Of a stretch of DNA of 64,000 nucleotides, positions 37,650-48,528 are shown one piece after another; position 1 is the first letter of the stretch, and each line of letters starts with the position of its first letter. The notes beneath the pieces were generated by a model. That model saw only the letters and a program-made list of their open reading frames with translations, searched no databases and was not told where the DNA came from. This DNA comes from Lonicera japonica. Taxonomy: Eukaryota; Streptophyta; Magnoliopsida; Dipsacales; Caprifoliaceae. Position numbers and translations under genes: made by a program. The stretch lies in contig CM038469.1 of assembly GCA_021464415.1 (NCBI GenBank), positions 25,661,736 through 25,725,735 on the forward strand. The letters run 5' to 3'.

Positions 37650-39243
37650 TAAGAAAAAATGACCCATAAATACACTTTTTAGCCCACCTTTACCCATTAA
37701 CTTTTAACAGGCTAAAATTTGACCACTAACTACAAGAGATTCCCGCTTTTTTTTTTCTTATTAATACAATTTCAAAATACCATTCCGATTTTAACCTCCT
37801 ATTTAAACATAGGTAAAAAGTATCTTAATTTGAATTGTCATTCTTGCTCAGCACAACTGAGAAATTTTTGATCTGCAGCGGATTTTGAAACACGAGCAAG
37901 ATAGAGAGTATCGTTCACGATCATCATCTCCATTGATTTTCACAAATTTTCATTCTTCACAAACTTTCATTTTTCATCTCCATTCTCCATCGCCATGGTT
38001 GACGCCGATGTTCCTTGCACCGTCGCTAATGGTGGAGAAGAGAGAGTAAATGGAGGAGAGAGAGAGAGAGTGTGTGGAGATTTGGTAATGGGAAAGGAGA
38101 GGGGAGGTTTTAGAGAAAGAAAGTGGATCTAAGAGATATGATGTTTAGGGTATCATCTCCATTGCTAACATTTTGATTTATGAGATGGATGATAATCAAG
38201 TTTCATCTTTATCTCGATTTGATTTTTTATATCATATTTTTCATTATTTTTTGTGTTTTATTATAATCCGGATTACTGTCCCCAGTAATTCGGAGATTAC
38301 TGCCACTAGTTATCCAACAACAGAGCGAAAATGAAGAATAATGAATTCTCTGCTTTTAATTTTTTTAAGTAATTTGGGGATTACTGCCCCAGTAATCCAA
38401 CAACAGAGCGAATATGAAAAAAGAATGAATGTTCTACTTTTATCCCCATTACTGCCCCCAGTAATCCAACAACATAGCGAAGATGAAGAAGAATTGATGT
38501 TTTACTTTTATTTTTTTTGGGTAATCCGGGGATTACTGCCCCCAATAATCCAATAACAAAGTGAAGATGAAAAATAATGGATGTTCTACTGTTATTCTTT
38601 TTAGCATTGAGTAGGTTTACATTCGTAGTTTTATGAATTACTGAACGATAATTTTCAGTAATCCAACTACAGAGTGAATATGAAGAAGAATCGGACTTCA
38701 CATTTATCTCTGTTTGATTCGTTGCTTTGGTGATTTTCGATTCGGATCTTCGCAGTTTTCGTGATTTTCGAATCTTCTAACTTCAATTCTGATCGTCGCA
38801 AGTACATTTTGTGCCATGGATGATGGTCGAACGATATCTTCATACTGGTTTGATTTTCACAAACTTTCATTCTTTATCTTCATTCTCCATCACCGTGGTT
38901 GAAGCCGCTGCTCCGGCGTTGCTGGCGGAAGAAAGAGAGAGTAAGTGAAAGAGAGAGAGAGAGAGAGAGAAAGTGGAGATCTTGTAATAGAGAAAGATAT
39001 GAGATTTTAGAGAGAAAAAGTGGATCTAAGAGAGTAAGTGGAGAAGAGAGAAAGTGAAAATCTTGTAATAGGGAGAAATGGCAGATTTTAGAGAGAGAAG
39101 TAGATCTAAGAGAGAAAGTGAAGGAAATAGAGAGAAAGTTGAGATCTAATAATGAGAGGAAGATAGTAGTTTTGGCTAAAAGTTCAAAATATGAGTTAGT
39201 AGTCATTTTTTAGATGGGTAGAAGTTAGTTAGTAGTCATTTTT
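37650..39243. mobile_element. probable Mutator-like non-autonomous element
   Basis: The left end 'aaaaatgacccataaatac...ggctaaaatttgaccactaac' is mirrored at the right ('ggctaaaagttcaaaatatg...gagttagtagtcatttt', repeated once more to 39241). Inside lie two related GC-rich patches (37965-38040 'ctccattctccatcgccatgg' and 38875-38935 'ttcattctccatcaccgtgg'), (GA)n tracts and a tandem array (38265-38690). No transposase. No clear 9-bp target duplication was identified, so superfamily assignment is tentative. Confidence 0.45.
38265..38690. repeat. tandem repeat, about 110-bp period
   Basis: About four to five degenerate units, each with 'ggggattactgcccc-agtaatccaacaacagagcga', 'atgaagaa' and 'ttctacttttat'. 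The frames open across it (38341 plus, 38381 minus) merely reflect the repeat. Confidence 0.7.
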
Positions 39244-40790
39244 ATGTTGAACGAGAGATTGGAATCCGAAGAATTTAACAATTAGATTCGATTCATACCA
39301 TGATGCTCTTTTGGGGTGGATAAATCTTTATCTTACAAGTTACCAATGAAACCAATCAACTCATTAGTTTTTGTTCTTTTCATTTATTTATTTTTAAGAA
39401 AATATCTAACTCTCCTCTTTCACAATAACCAATAAAACATCCCCACCATCGTTCTAGGTGTGATTCAAACTCAATGAAGAGCGAACCATGTGAAGAGCCT
39501 TGCTAAAATTGACATAGATTTACTGCAAATATAGTTTTGCACTAAATATGTAAATATTGAAAAAAAAAAATTCATTAAATCCACACACACTGTACATTTT
39601 CTTTTATACTAAATTTGTAGACAATTAACGATATAAATTTTAGTATCATATGTTTTTGCACTAAATCTGAAAAGAGCTTAAGATATAGATTTTAGTGCAA
39701 ATCTAATTTTACATGTTTTTGCATTAAATACGTAGGCAACTAAAGACATAGATTTTAGGGGAAATATGTTTTGCGCTATATAAAAATTCTCGTCAGTGCT
39801 TTGATAGTAGTTGCCAGAGCTCGATCCAACAGAGGTGTGTCTTTTAGTGGACTAAAATTGAAAAATATCTTTGTGGCTTAAACAAATTGTAGAAGAATTA
39901 GTCCATATAGTATAAAAAAGTAAGGTGTCCTTGACTTTAATATAATCGTAAAAGTACTTGCTACATGTTTTTTGATAAAATGATCAAGGTTTATTAATAT
40001 TAAAGATTGACTAAGAGAAACTCAAAATAAATCAAATAAATTATATCTTAAGCTAAATTACTGAATTTTAACGTTGTGTTTGGATAGAGAAAAAAAAGCT
40101 TGTTATTTGAGTAAAGTCAAATTTAAAGTGCAGAAAAGTGGAAGTTCGTCGTTTGGTAAAATTAATGAAGAATTTGAAATTTTACAAGCAATAAATTTGC
40201 TCAATTTTGGCTTTTAAAGATTCCGACATGAAATTCAGTAGAATGTTGTGTTATTCTTCAATTTCCGACTTAAAACAAGTGATAGTGTAATTCACATCAT
40301 TTTTAAATTATACATACAAGACGTCCAAATATGGATAAATGCAATTGAAGGACATAACAGAATTTTAAGTTTTATCGTATACAATTTTAATGTATTTTAG
40401 AATTACTTCATCCAAATACAAGGTAAAGGAACATAAAATAAGCCGTAAGTATCTTATCCAAAAAAAAATTAGGACAAAAGGACATAATTATTATTTTTGG
40501 TCCCCCACAAATTGTGTATACAATATATTAAATATGGGACTAATCCCCTCACGCGAATTTAGCTCGCCACATAAGGACTTAATTATTAATGAAATATTGA
40601 AATGCAGTAGAAAATAAATCAATTTGTTAGCTGTTGTTGGATATGTTGCAATACATGGGTGTACCTTAGGGAGCCCACCAGGCCCACAGTCCGGTTCAAC
40701 CCAACCCAGCGCAGCTTTTCTTTCTAGTGCTAGTGTTTCCACTTTAATTATGTTAGCCTAGTCTAACCAAGCCCAGCCTAAATTCCCTTT
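39240..40790. repeat. segmental repeat, copy C
   Basis: Same marker order as copies A and B: 'tatgttgaacgagag', 'accatgatgctcttttgggg', 'ttaatattaaagattgacta', 'ggatatgttgca', 'ggagcccaccaggccca'. It is more diverged and begins directly at the right end of the Mutator-like element. Confidence 0.65.
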
Positions 40791-42084
40791 TTGGATGAGT
40801 TGCGTGCGTGAATTTTAAGTAAAGTGTTTTTTTTCTGTTTTTTAACGTATGTAATGATAGATTCGAGTGATTGTAGGAGAGTTGGGGAGGGTATTGAACC
40901 GTTGTTCCGTGTGAATAATCTCTCTTAATCACTGGGGTAAATCCCAAATCTGAGTTTTGAAATTAGTGCTAGTACGAAATTAACATACCCAATTTTGAGC
41001 GTTGAAATTCTGTAGGTTATTTCACTCAAATTCCAATTCTTGTTTCAAAGCTTAAAATTGGGTTATCAAACACACCATAAAATTCTCTTGTCCTGTGTTT
41101 GAATTGGTTTGGTCCTCTTGCCTAAATAAATAAATAAATAAAGGGACATTTTAAACACAAAATCAACAAAAAGTTCAATTCTTATTTCTTAGATTGTTAG
41201 ATTACTCAAGTACAATTAATCAAGCTTTGGCACAATTCACAATTGTCAATTCTTCTATCTTTTGGTACAATTCACAATTTAACAATCCGAGATACGCACT
41301 TGGAATGGAATAAGACCGCAACAAATTTATCTTGTCCGTAGCATTTCAATCGCCGCGGTGGCACGCAGCATCTCCTATGGTTTTCCTTGCAGGGTTTTGT
41401 TGTTTATTACACTATGAATACCATTGACATTGATGGGATTCACATACATAAATCGTTGATCATCTTTTGTTTCCAGTTAACTTGCAACCCAGAAATCATT
41501 ATGTCCTAAGTTCTAAAGTCTTTTCTTTATATCATATCTTCAATGTTATGTACGATTATTAGGATAGTCGGATGGATTTGATAATTTCTTGAATTAATCA
41601 TGCAAATCTCCTATATTTGGGGTGTTTTGATCTTTTCTGATTGAGCATATAATATGTATACGTATATTTAGAGATGAAAGCGCATTAACTATGTTTGACA
41701 TGATATTTAGAGATAAAAACACAATTTTTTTATGCTCCACAATTTTGGCAGTGGTAAATTCATGAATGAATGTTTTCTTAGAATTTATGTTTCAACAAAA
41801 AGAAATTTTACCAACCCAGGAAAGCTTACAAGAATTAGCATTTCGGTTATTTTTCCGATTTCAATAATTTGTAAATTTGTTATGCATAGTCAATGAGTAG
41901 TACCAGCACTTTGTGTTTTAGAAATTTATTAAGAGATGGAGAAGTAGAATCGGTGTCCCAATTTAGACGACGATATTGAAAACACAAAGACGGCATTTTT
42001 GCAAACAGTTAACTTATTCTTTTCAAGTAAAACACCTTTCTGCGGATCAAGCAAAACACTCAGTATCACAAGTACATAAACACT
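40791..42084. other. 3' flank of the P450 gene
   Basis: No reading frame supported. 40970-41080 includes 'atcaaacacaccat', which inverted resembles 'ttgtgtttggatag' at 40073, possibly a pair of MITE ends around part of copy C. Confidence 0.4.
41925..41930 (-). terminator. possible polyadenylation signal of the P450 gene
   Basis: AATAAA on the minus strand about 155 bp past the stop codon. Position and motif are suitable, but plant signals are loose and other AT-rich sites would also do. Confidence 0.3.
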
Positions 42085-45000
42085 TCAAATTCGACGTATT
42101 ATAAGTGGAGCTCCATGTTGTGGTTGAAGAGTTATAATAGTGTAAGGAGCATGCGTGTAAGAAGGCGAGAGCTCAAAGGTGAAGTTTTGCAGAATCATTG
42201 AAAGAGCCAACTTAGCTTCAATAATCGCAAAGCTTTGTCCCAAACAAAACCTTGGTCCCCACCCAAACGGATATAATGCCTTCGAGACTCCTTCTGAAAA
42301 TCTCTCTGCAGGTTTGAATTCATCAACATCGTCGCCCCAATACTTGGGGTTGTGATGAAGCATCAATGTTGGCAAGAAAAATTCGACTCCAGCAGGGATT
42401 GACATGCCACCAATTTTGGTTTTGCGATAAGTGTGTCGAAATTGGCCTGTCACCGGTGGGTATAGTCTAATGACTTCTTGTAGAACCATTGAAACCTAGA
42501 AGGGTTTGGCATTAAGTTAAAGGGACAAACGTGGAGAAAATTTGATGGGAGTATATTGAAAACTTTCACTTACGATTTTAAGGCGGTTTACAGCTTGAAG
42601 ATCTGGCACATTTCCCCCGCAAATTTGTTGAACCTCTTGCCTTGCTTTGTCTTGCCAATCGGGGTGCATAGAAAGTACTATCATTGTCCATGTAAGCCAA
42701 TTAGCGGTGGTCTCCTGGCCGGCAAAGTAAAATAACTTGCATTCTTCTATTACGTCTTCAATTGTCATGTTGCTATCAGATTGTCCTTTGCATTGAAGCA
42801 TCAAGCTCAGCAGATCATCGCCAATCGTTTCTCCATTTGCCATGGCCATCTCTTTCTCTTGGATCAATTCCCTTAACATTGCTTTTATTAGATTGTCTAT
42901 CTCGTATCTCCTCTTGTTCTTTTTCGTAGGTAGAAATCTGGATTGCACACGCATTTATAAAAAAACTTGGTCATTTCACAAAATATTTTTTACGAAAGTA
43001 ACACTTTGATGTAGAAATAATGAAATTCGGACCTGAGACCGGGAATATAAATGGCTTGGGCAGCTTCGATCACAAGCACAACTTGCTCTCTTTGGAGTTC
43101 AAATATCTGCTTTCCTTCCTCAATGGTGCTACCAAATGCAGCTCTGGCAATTACATCCGCCGAAAGATTTTGCAATTCAGGTGAAATATCTAATTCATAC
43201 GATTCTTGAGAACCTACTAACTTTATCCACCTATCAATCAAATTACAACAACTTATTGAAAACACTGGCACCATCCCCTGCTTATCATATATAGCACATT
43301 AGTATACATTCATAACTTTATCCATCTATGCTCAAATTACACCAACTTATCAAAAATACCTGTATTTTGTCGTGGAGGAAAGCTGGAGAAATGAGTTTCC
43401 GGCGTTTGGCCCATTTGTCTCTCTCCAAGGTAGACACGCCGAGTGTTAGGAGATCTATTAGAGGGTTTACGGGTGGCTTCTCAAAATCGCCATTCTTGTC
43501 CGTTAATATAAACCTCATCAACTCTGGATCCGCTACTATCACCCTCGGCTTCGTTCCGATCCATGTAACACATATTTTTCCTATTTTTTGCAACATGTTG
43601 ATATTAGTATGTACTAGTCCCTTTCTCATAGATACAGGTTGTGTCTATTAATTCACAAGGAAAATGTAAAATTTCATGTTTTAGTTGGCGTTGTGAATGT
43701 TAAGATTGTGATTTACTAAATTTTATGTTGTTTTCTACGTTTTGATGCTAACCAACTGCACATACACCAAAAGGGAGTCAGCTTTCATCATTACCAATAG
43801 TAGGCAAACAATTGTGTACAATACATTTCATTTACATGAAAAATCCTTGACAACAAAACAAATTTCAATGTTAATGACTTTAGTTTCAACGAACTAAAAA
43901 CAGCTATATTTTGCTTTTTTGTATTTAAAGAAATATAGTTCAAGTTCCATGGTAATTTATTAATAATTCAAGTTCAATCTTTAAATTACCGTGAATCTAA
44001 TGATATAAGATGATTATAATCAGTAACAAGAATCTAGAGAGATGTTAGCATATATGAAAAACTATGTTTGATGCTTATTTGGTTAAAATTCATTGTAAGA
44101 AAATAGAACATTAAAGCATAAAAAATATTATATGAGGTTCTCAAATTTTGTTCGGACTTGAAATTTTGTCTACATTCGACTCATCTCAAATTTAATTAAA
44201 AATAAATTATTTTTTCACAAGGTCGAACGGGCTGATTTTGGACTTCTAAAACATATATATATATAAATATATTTTTTCTAAAGAAGCTCAAGTCTCCGAA
44301 GAAATAGGCCCTAGTTATATTATAGCAATGAAGAAATAAAAAATGAGTTGAAAAGTTCAGATTCGAGGCCCACAATGAAAGGATAGGGCAGCAAGGACCG
44401 GACCTCTCTAAAAAAGCAAAAATAAAAAGAGTTAAGTTGACGCTATAAACTCATCCATCAAAACTAAGCCAACCACCGCCAAAAAAGACCTATAGCGAAA
44501 AGAAGATACAATAGAAAAAGGGCGATGATATTGCCCATCCTCTTTTTTGTCACTAACATCCTCCAAAAAAGCAACATCCTTTTTTATATTACCATTCCAA
44601 GAATTTGTCACAAACATCCTTTATCATTAAGCTTAATCACTCGGCCCATGTAATTCGTTCGGTATGCATAATTTCGAATATTATAGACCGAATGAACATT
44701 CAATGTACATTCGAATCATGATAGCCGAAAGAATGATCCATTTTTCGCACATCATAGACCGAAAAAATGATCAATTTTTGCACGTCATTGGCCGAGTGAA
44801 ACATTGGCTACACTCAATGTTCATTAGAATCAAAAGAACCGAAATATAGGCAATAATTCGAATATCTTGGGCCAAAACATTTCATCTCCTTCACATATCA
44901 TACCCCGAATGGAGTGAATTATGTGAGTGATAGGGGGGATGTTTGTGATAAAAAATAACATATAAAAGGATGTTTATGATAAGGGGGTGTTAGTGATAAA

Positions 45001-45506
45001 AAAAAAGATGGGCAATATCATCACCCTAGAAAAAGAGCATAATTAATAGAATCTAAATTTGTAGTTAGAAAGTAAGAACATAACTGCCCACTAAAGAGAT
45101 TATGGGCCGAATCTCACCATAATGAGATCTCATTATTAAGTCCATAAAAGGGACATAATTGCCCTACTAAAGAGACTATGAACCAAATCCCACTATAATA
45201 AGATCTCATTATTAAAAATTGTTTACCATATTTTTGGACCGTCTGATAGTAGAAGGGATTGACACGTGGCGCAATCTGGTGGGATAGATTCATGGGCTTG
45301 GACCAAGCTTCCATCATCAACCTCTTGGACTCTTTCATATCACCATACAAAAGCTTGTAAGAAGTGCCACTTATTCCTTGCTGCTTCAGTTGCTTCTCAA
45401 GTCTTTTGGGTTTCCACCAAATTGAATTATAAACTCTCAAAATAAACCACAAAATCAGTGCAACAAAAGAAAAAGCCAAGGCTTTCAACATTGATAAACT
45501 TTCCAT
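42085..45506 (-). CDS. cytochrome P450, CYP72A-type, five exons
   Basis: Exons on the minus strand are 45506-45227, 43580-43360, 43277-43033, 42937-42574 and 42495-42085. All introns are GT-AG, phases agree, and the sum is 1521 bp or 506 residues, normal for the family. The N-terminus is a membrane anchor (about residues 8-26, [13 protein letters not shown]), so the enzyme should sit on the ER facing the cytosol. Motifs seen are the I-helix AGQETT, the K-helix ExxR in EVIRLYPP, the PAERF block and the heme loop [11 protein letters not shown] with its Cys ligand. P450s of this clan use O2 and a reductase partner for monooxygenation. CYP72A members are known for hydroxylating triterpenoid, iridoid, gibberellin and other substrates; the substrate here cannot be read from sequence. 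Intron 1 (1646 bp) carries a MITE. The gene is isolated, with no tandem paralogue in the window. Confidence 0.92.
44520..45026. mobile_element. MITE in P450 intron 1 with 8-bp target duplication
   Basis: 507 bp. The left end GGGCGATGATATTGCCCATC and the right end (inverted) GGGTGATGATATTGCCCATC differ at one base. Similarity continues inward ('ttttttgtcactaacatcc' against 'ggtgttagtgataaaaaa'). TAGAAAAA flanks both sides (44512-44519 and 45027-45034). Long inverted ends and an 8-bp duplication fit a Mutator-like or hAT-like MITE. No coding capacity. Confidence 0.8.
45078..45215. repeat. two-unit direct repeat beside the exon 1 splice donor
   Basis: Units 45078-45140 and 45153-45215 start 'acataa(c/t)tgccc', contain 'ctaaagaga(t/c)tatg' and end 'agatctcattattaa', with a period of 75 bp. 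The second unit ends 12 bp before exon 1. Confidence 0.8.
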
Positions 45507-45562
45507 CTTTACTCAGTTTCTTTGTGGACTAATTTGTGGAAATCAGAATCAAATTGCGGGGA

Positions 45563-45570
45563 ATTTATAG
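45563..45570 (-). promoter_or_regulatory. TATA box of the P450 gene
   Basis: CTATAAAT on the minus strand, 57 bp upstream of the ATG at 45506. That leaves room for a transcription start about 30 bp on and a short 5' leader. Confidence 0.55.
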
Positions 45571-46133
45571 ATTTTTTTTGAGCTCCAAGTTTGGTACTTC
45601 AAACAAAATAGAAGAATCAACTCTGTGGGAGCTAGGAGTAGGAAATGTGTGGCTGTCAATTCGTTGGCTTGTGGCCCTATGAAATATATTTGACTTTTTA
45701 TTTTTCAGTTGTTAAAAAAAATTATTATATAAGTAGATTATCTTAATTATGTTTTCAACTCTAATTTTAAATTGTACAAGAGAGGATCTACTTTTTTCAT
45801 ATATATTTTTTTTTCTAAGAAATAAATTTTAATTACTACCCGCCACCAACATCGTATATTTTTATTGTCGAAGCTCCGGCGACTTCACCAGAATATTTAC
45901 TTGATGTCCGGCGACCATTACTAGTGTGCCAAGATTTTATCGAAACTACGGTGCAAGTACTATAAATCTATTTTTGCACTAAATTCACGAGCAATTAATA
46001 ATACATAATTTAATGCAAATCTGATTTTCCACAAAATCAACAAGGAACTAATTATACATATTTTAGTACAAATATATTTTTGAACTAAATTTGCAACCAA
46101 CTAATGATATATATATATATATATCTATTTAGT

Positions 46134-46581
46134 CAGTGATGGATCTAGGGGGGGCGTGCGGGGGCGGTCGCCACCCCAAATTTTTTTAAAAATAGATTAG
46201 ATATAGTAGTAATTTTGTATTTATAAAAAAAATATAAAAGCTCGTCCCCTCAAATTATTTTGAAAAGATTAAGTATGCCTCCTCAAATTATTTTGAAAAG
46301 ATTAAGTATCGTCCCCTCAAATTATTTTGAAAAGATTAAGTAAGTCAATGTGTTTAATGTAACTTACTCACATGGGTAATCATATGTATATATATATATG
46401 TGTGTGTATTTTTTGTAATTGTATATATATTGACATATTATATATGTTATATTTTTGCGTTAACTTGTTTTATTATTTGATGGTAAAATTTAGGTTGAAT
46501 AATTTTTGTAATAATTATTTCTTGCTGTTGATTCATTTATATTCTCGTCCCCCCAAACCTAAAATCCTGGCTCCGTCCCTG
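46134..46581. mobile_element. small non-autonomous hAT element
   Basis: 448 bp opening CAGTGATGGATCTAGG and closing CCTGGCTCCGTCCCTG. The flanks TATTTAGT (46126-46133) and TATTTAAT (46582-46589) match at 7 of 8 positions. Same end type as 15888-16490. No coding capacity. It includes a three-unit tandem repeat at 46243-46343. Confidence 0.75.
46243..46343. repeat. three-unit 34-bp tandem repeat inside the hAT element
   Basis: Three nearly identical units of 'cctcaaattattttgaaaag-attaagta' in direct orientation. Confidence 0.9.
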
Positions 46582-47060
46582 TATTTAATGCAAATAAAAA
46601 AGTAATGTTATAGAATTTAATTCAAATATGTTTTTGTACTAAATTCATAGACAATTTAAGATATAGTTTTGGTGCAAATTTATTTTTGCACTAAATTTTC
46701 CAGCAATTAAAAATGTCAATTTGAATGCAAATTTGTTTTTTCATTTTATAAAAATACTTAAATCTTTGAAAACATGGTTGGAGTCACAATAATGGTCACT
46801 GGAGCTCCACTGGCAGTGTTGGTACATGTGGTTGATGAAATTTAACAACCAACAATACCAACAAAAGAAGTAAAATATTATAATAACGGTATAACTAAAC
46901 ATTAAAAAAAAAATAGTGTATCTTTTTAGTAGATAAAAGATAAAAAATTATCTTTATGACTAAAATAAATTATAGAAAATATCATCTATCTAACATAAAA
47001 TAAGAAATTATTTTAATTTAAATATAATTATAAAAGAAACATTTCTCCCAAAATAAAAGA

Positions 47061-48528
47061 AAAGAATCCTGTAGCAAAAATCTTATATATACAGTCCGTG
47101 CTCCCCAAGCATATTGAATTGATTAAAGTGTCAGTTGACCAAGTTTGTTCCATTTCTTCGGCCACACACACACACATTAACAAATGTGTTGGACAAGCAA
47201 ATTTCAACTGTCAGAATTTAATTAAAGTCCCAATTACCCCTTTGCGATCTTTCAAATTAGGAATTCTGGCATTTAATTTTGTTTGATAAGAATATAAAAA
47301 ATAAAAATAATTAATTTTTTGTAAAAAATTAAAAAATAAGTTGACATATTTGGTAAGATCTTTTCTTCAGAATAAATTATTTTTACAAAAAATAATAAAT
47401 AATGAAAAATATCCATTCATAAAAATGAGCATTATATGTTGAGCATATTTTCACATGCCTGAACTTATTTTTCAACTTCTTATTCAAATTAAGTATTATT
47501 TTTTTCACGTTGTTATCAAACGAAACCTTATTTATAATACAAATCAAGGAAGTACTATTCATTGATTTGACTGCTATCTATAAGGGTGATTTTGTTTCTA
47601 TCCACTAAATCTTGTAGTTAATTCGCGTTGTTAAGTTAATCCGCAATACCTATAAAGTTAATCCACGAGTGTGGATAAACTGACAAAAAATATTATAAAT
47701 TTAATTTTATAAATATTATTTTAAATAATAGTTTAATACTAAAATATCCACTAAATTAATAAGTTCAACCACTTTATAAATTTAGATATTAATATTAAAT
47801 AATTAGTGAATCTTAATTTACTTTAAAATAAAATAACACAACAAAAAATTAACCTAGCCTCCTTTCTCACCCTCACTGTCCTTCTTCCCCAACCCCCACC
47901 ACGCCCACGCGCTAGCCTCCTTCTTCTCCATCGTCTCCTCCATCTCTACTTTTATAAATATTATTTTAAAGTAAGAGTCTATGTCTAACTTTCCCATTTG
48001 TTAAGAATGCCCTAATTTAAAGATAATCGATATTCAAGAATAAAGTATTTCATAAACTAGAATTGTTGAATCCTATGCACCCAAGATCCCAAGAGCAACG
48101 GATTATGACTTTGATTAGCAGCCTCATATGTTTTGATTTCATATATATATATATATAATACATCACTCAAAATCCATGATTCTTACACATTTATGTAAAT
48201 ATATATACATACATATATACGTGGCAGTGCACTACCATTAATGTTGATGCAGGGCACCATCGGCTGATGAGGGCCTAATTGTTTCCCAAATACTCGGCTA
48301 ATGAGGACAAAAAAAATGCTAAACAACTAAGCCATCTTCTGTTCGGTTGCTGTCAACCGAGCAACCCGCTCGGTCAATTACAACCAAATTGGCTGCTTCA
48401 GGCTCGGTCAATGTCAACCGAATTAGTGCACTATCATTTTTTTTAGTTGAGATGTGAGTCCAAATTATTCATTTAAGGTGAAAATTAGGTAGAGTCTAAT
48501 TGAAGAAGTGATATCTAATTATATAGAT
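47061..48528. other. intergenic DNA, no gene seen
   Basis: AT-rich. A short C-rich patch at 47860-47940 ('cttctccatcgtctcctcc') may be part of a transposon. 48350-48430 repeats 'gtcaaccga' and 'ctcggt' and resembles DNA-transposon subterminal sequence. The final TAGAT (48524-48528) is the target copy of the next element. Confidence 0.45.

Larger units (their letters stand above)
43581..45226 (-). other. intron 1 of the P450 gene
   Basis: 1646 bp against 82-136 bp for the other three introns. The donor follows 'caaaaatatg' and the acceptor is 'caaaaaatag'; the junction completes a Gly codon (QKYG-KICVTW). The excess length comprises the 507-bp MITE, the 75-bp-period repeat and unassigned AT-rich DNA (43650-44500). 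Confidence 0.85.
45840..47060. repeat. segmental repeat, copy D (partial), split by a hAT element
   Basis: It contains the same 'tttttgcactaaat...caactaa...gatata...ttagtgcaaat' periodic block as copies A (25300-25470), B (27870-28060) and C (39500-39800). A 'ctttatgactaaaataaatt' stretch follows, parallel to copy C 39870-39900. The block is interrupted by the element at 46134-46581. Confidence 0.5.

Noticed and set aside
40073..41069. Possible 1-kb MITE with 'ttgtgtttggatag' and 'atcaaacacacc' ends
   Set aside because: It overlaps repeat copy C, whose order runs through the supposed left part. No target duplication was seen.
43328..43651. 107-codon plus frame
   Set aside because: Antisense shadow of P450 exon 2 and its intron border.
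46243..46343. Regular repeats considered as a CRISPR-like array
   Set aside because: Only three directly abutting units without spacers, inside a hAT element of a plant genome.
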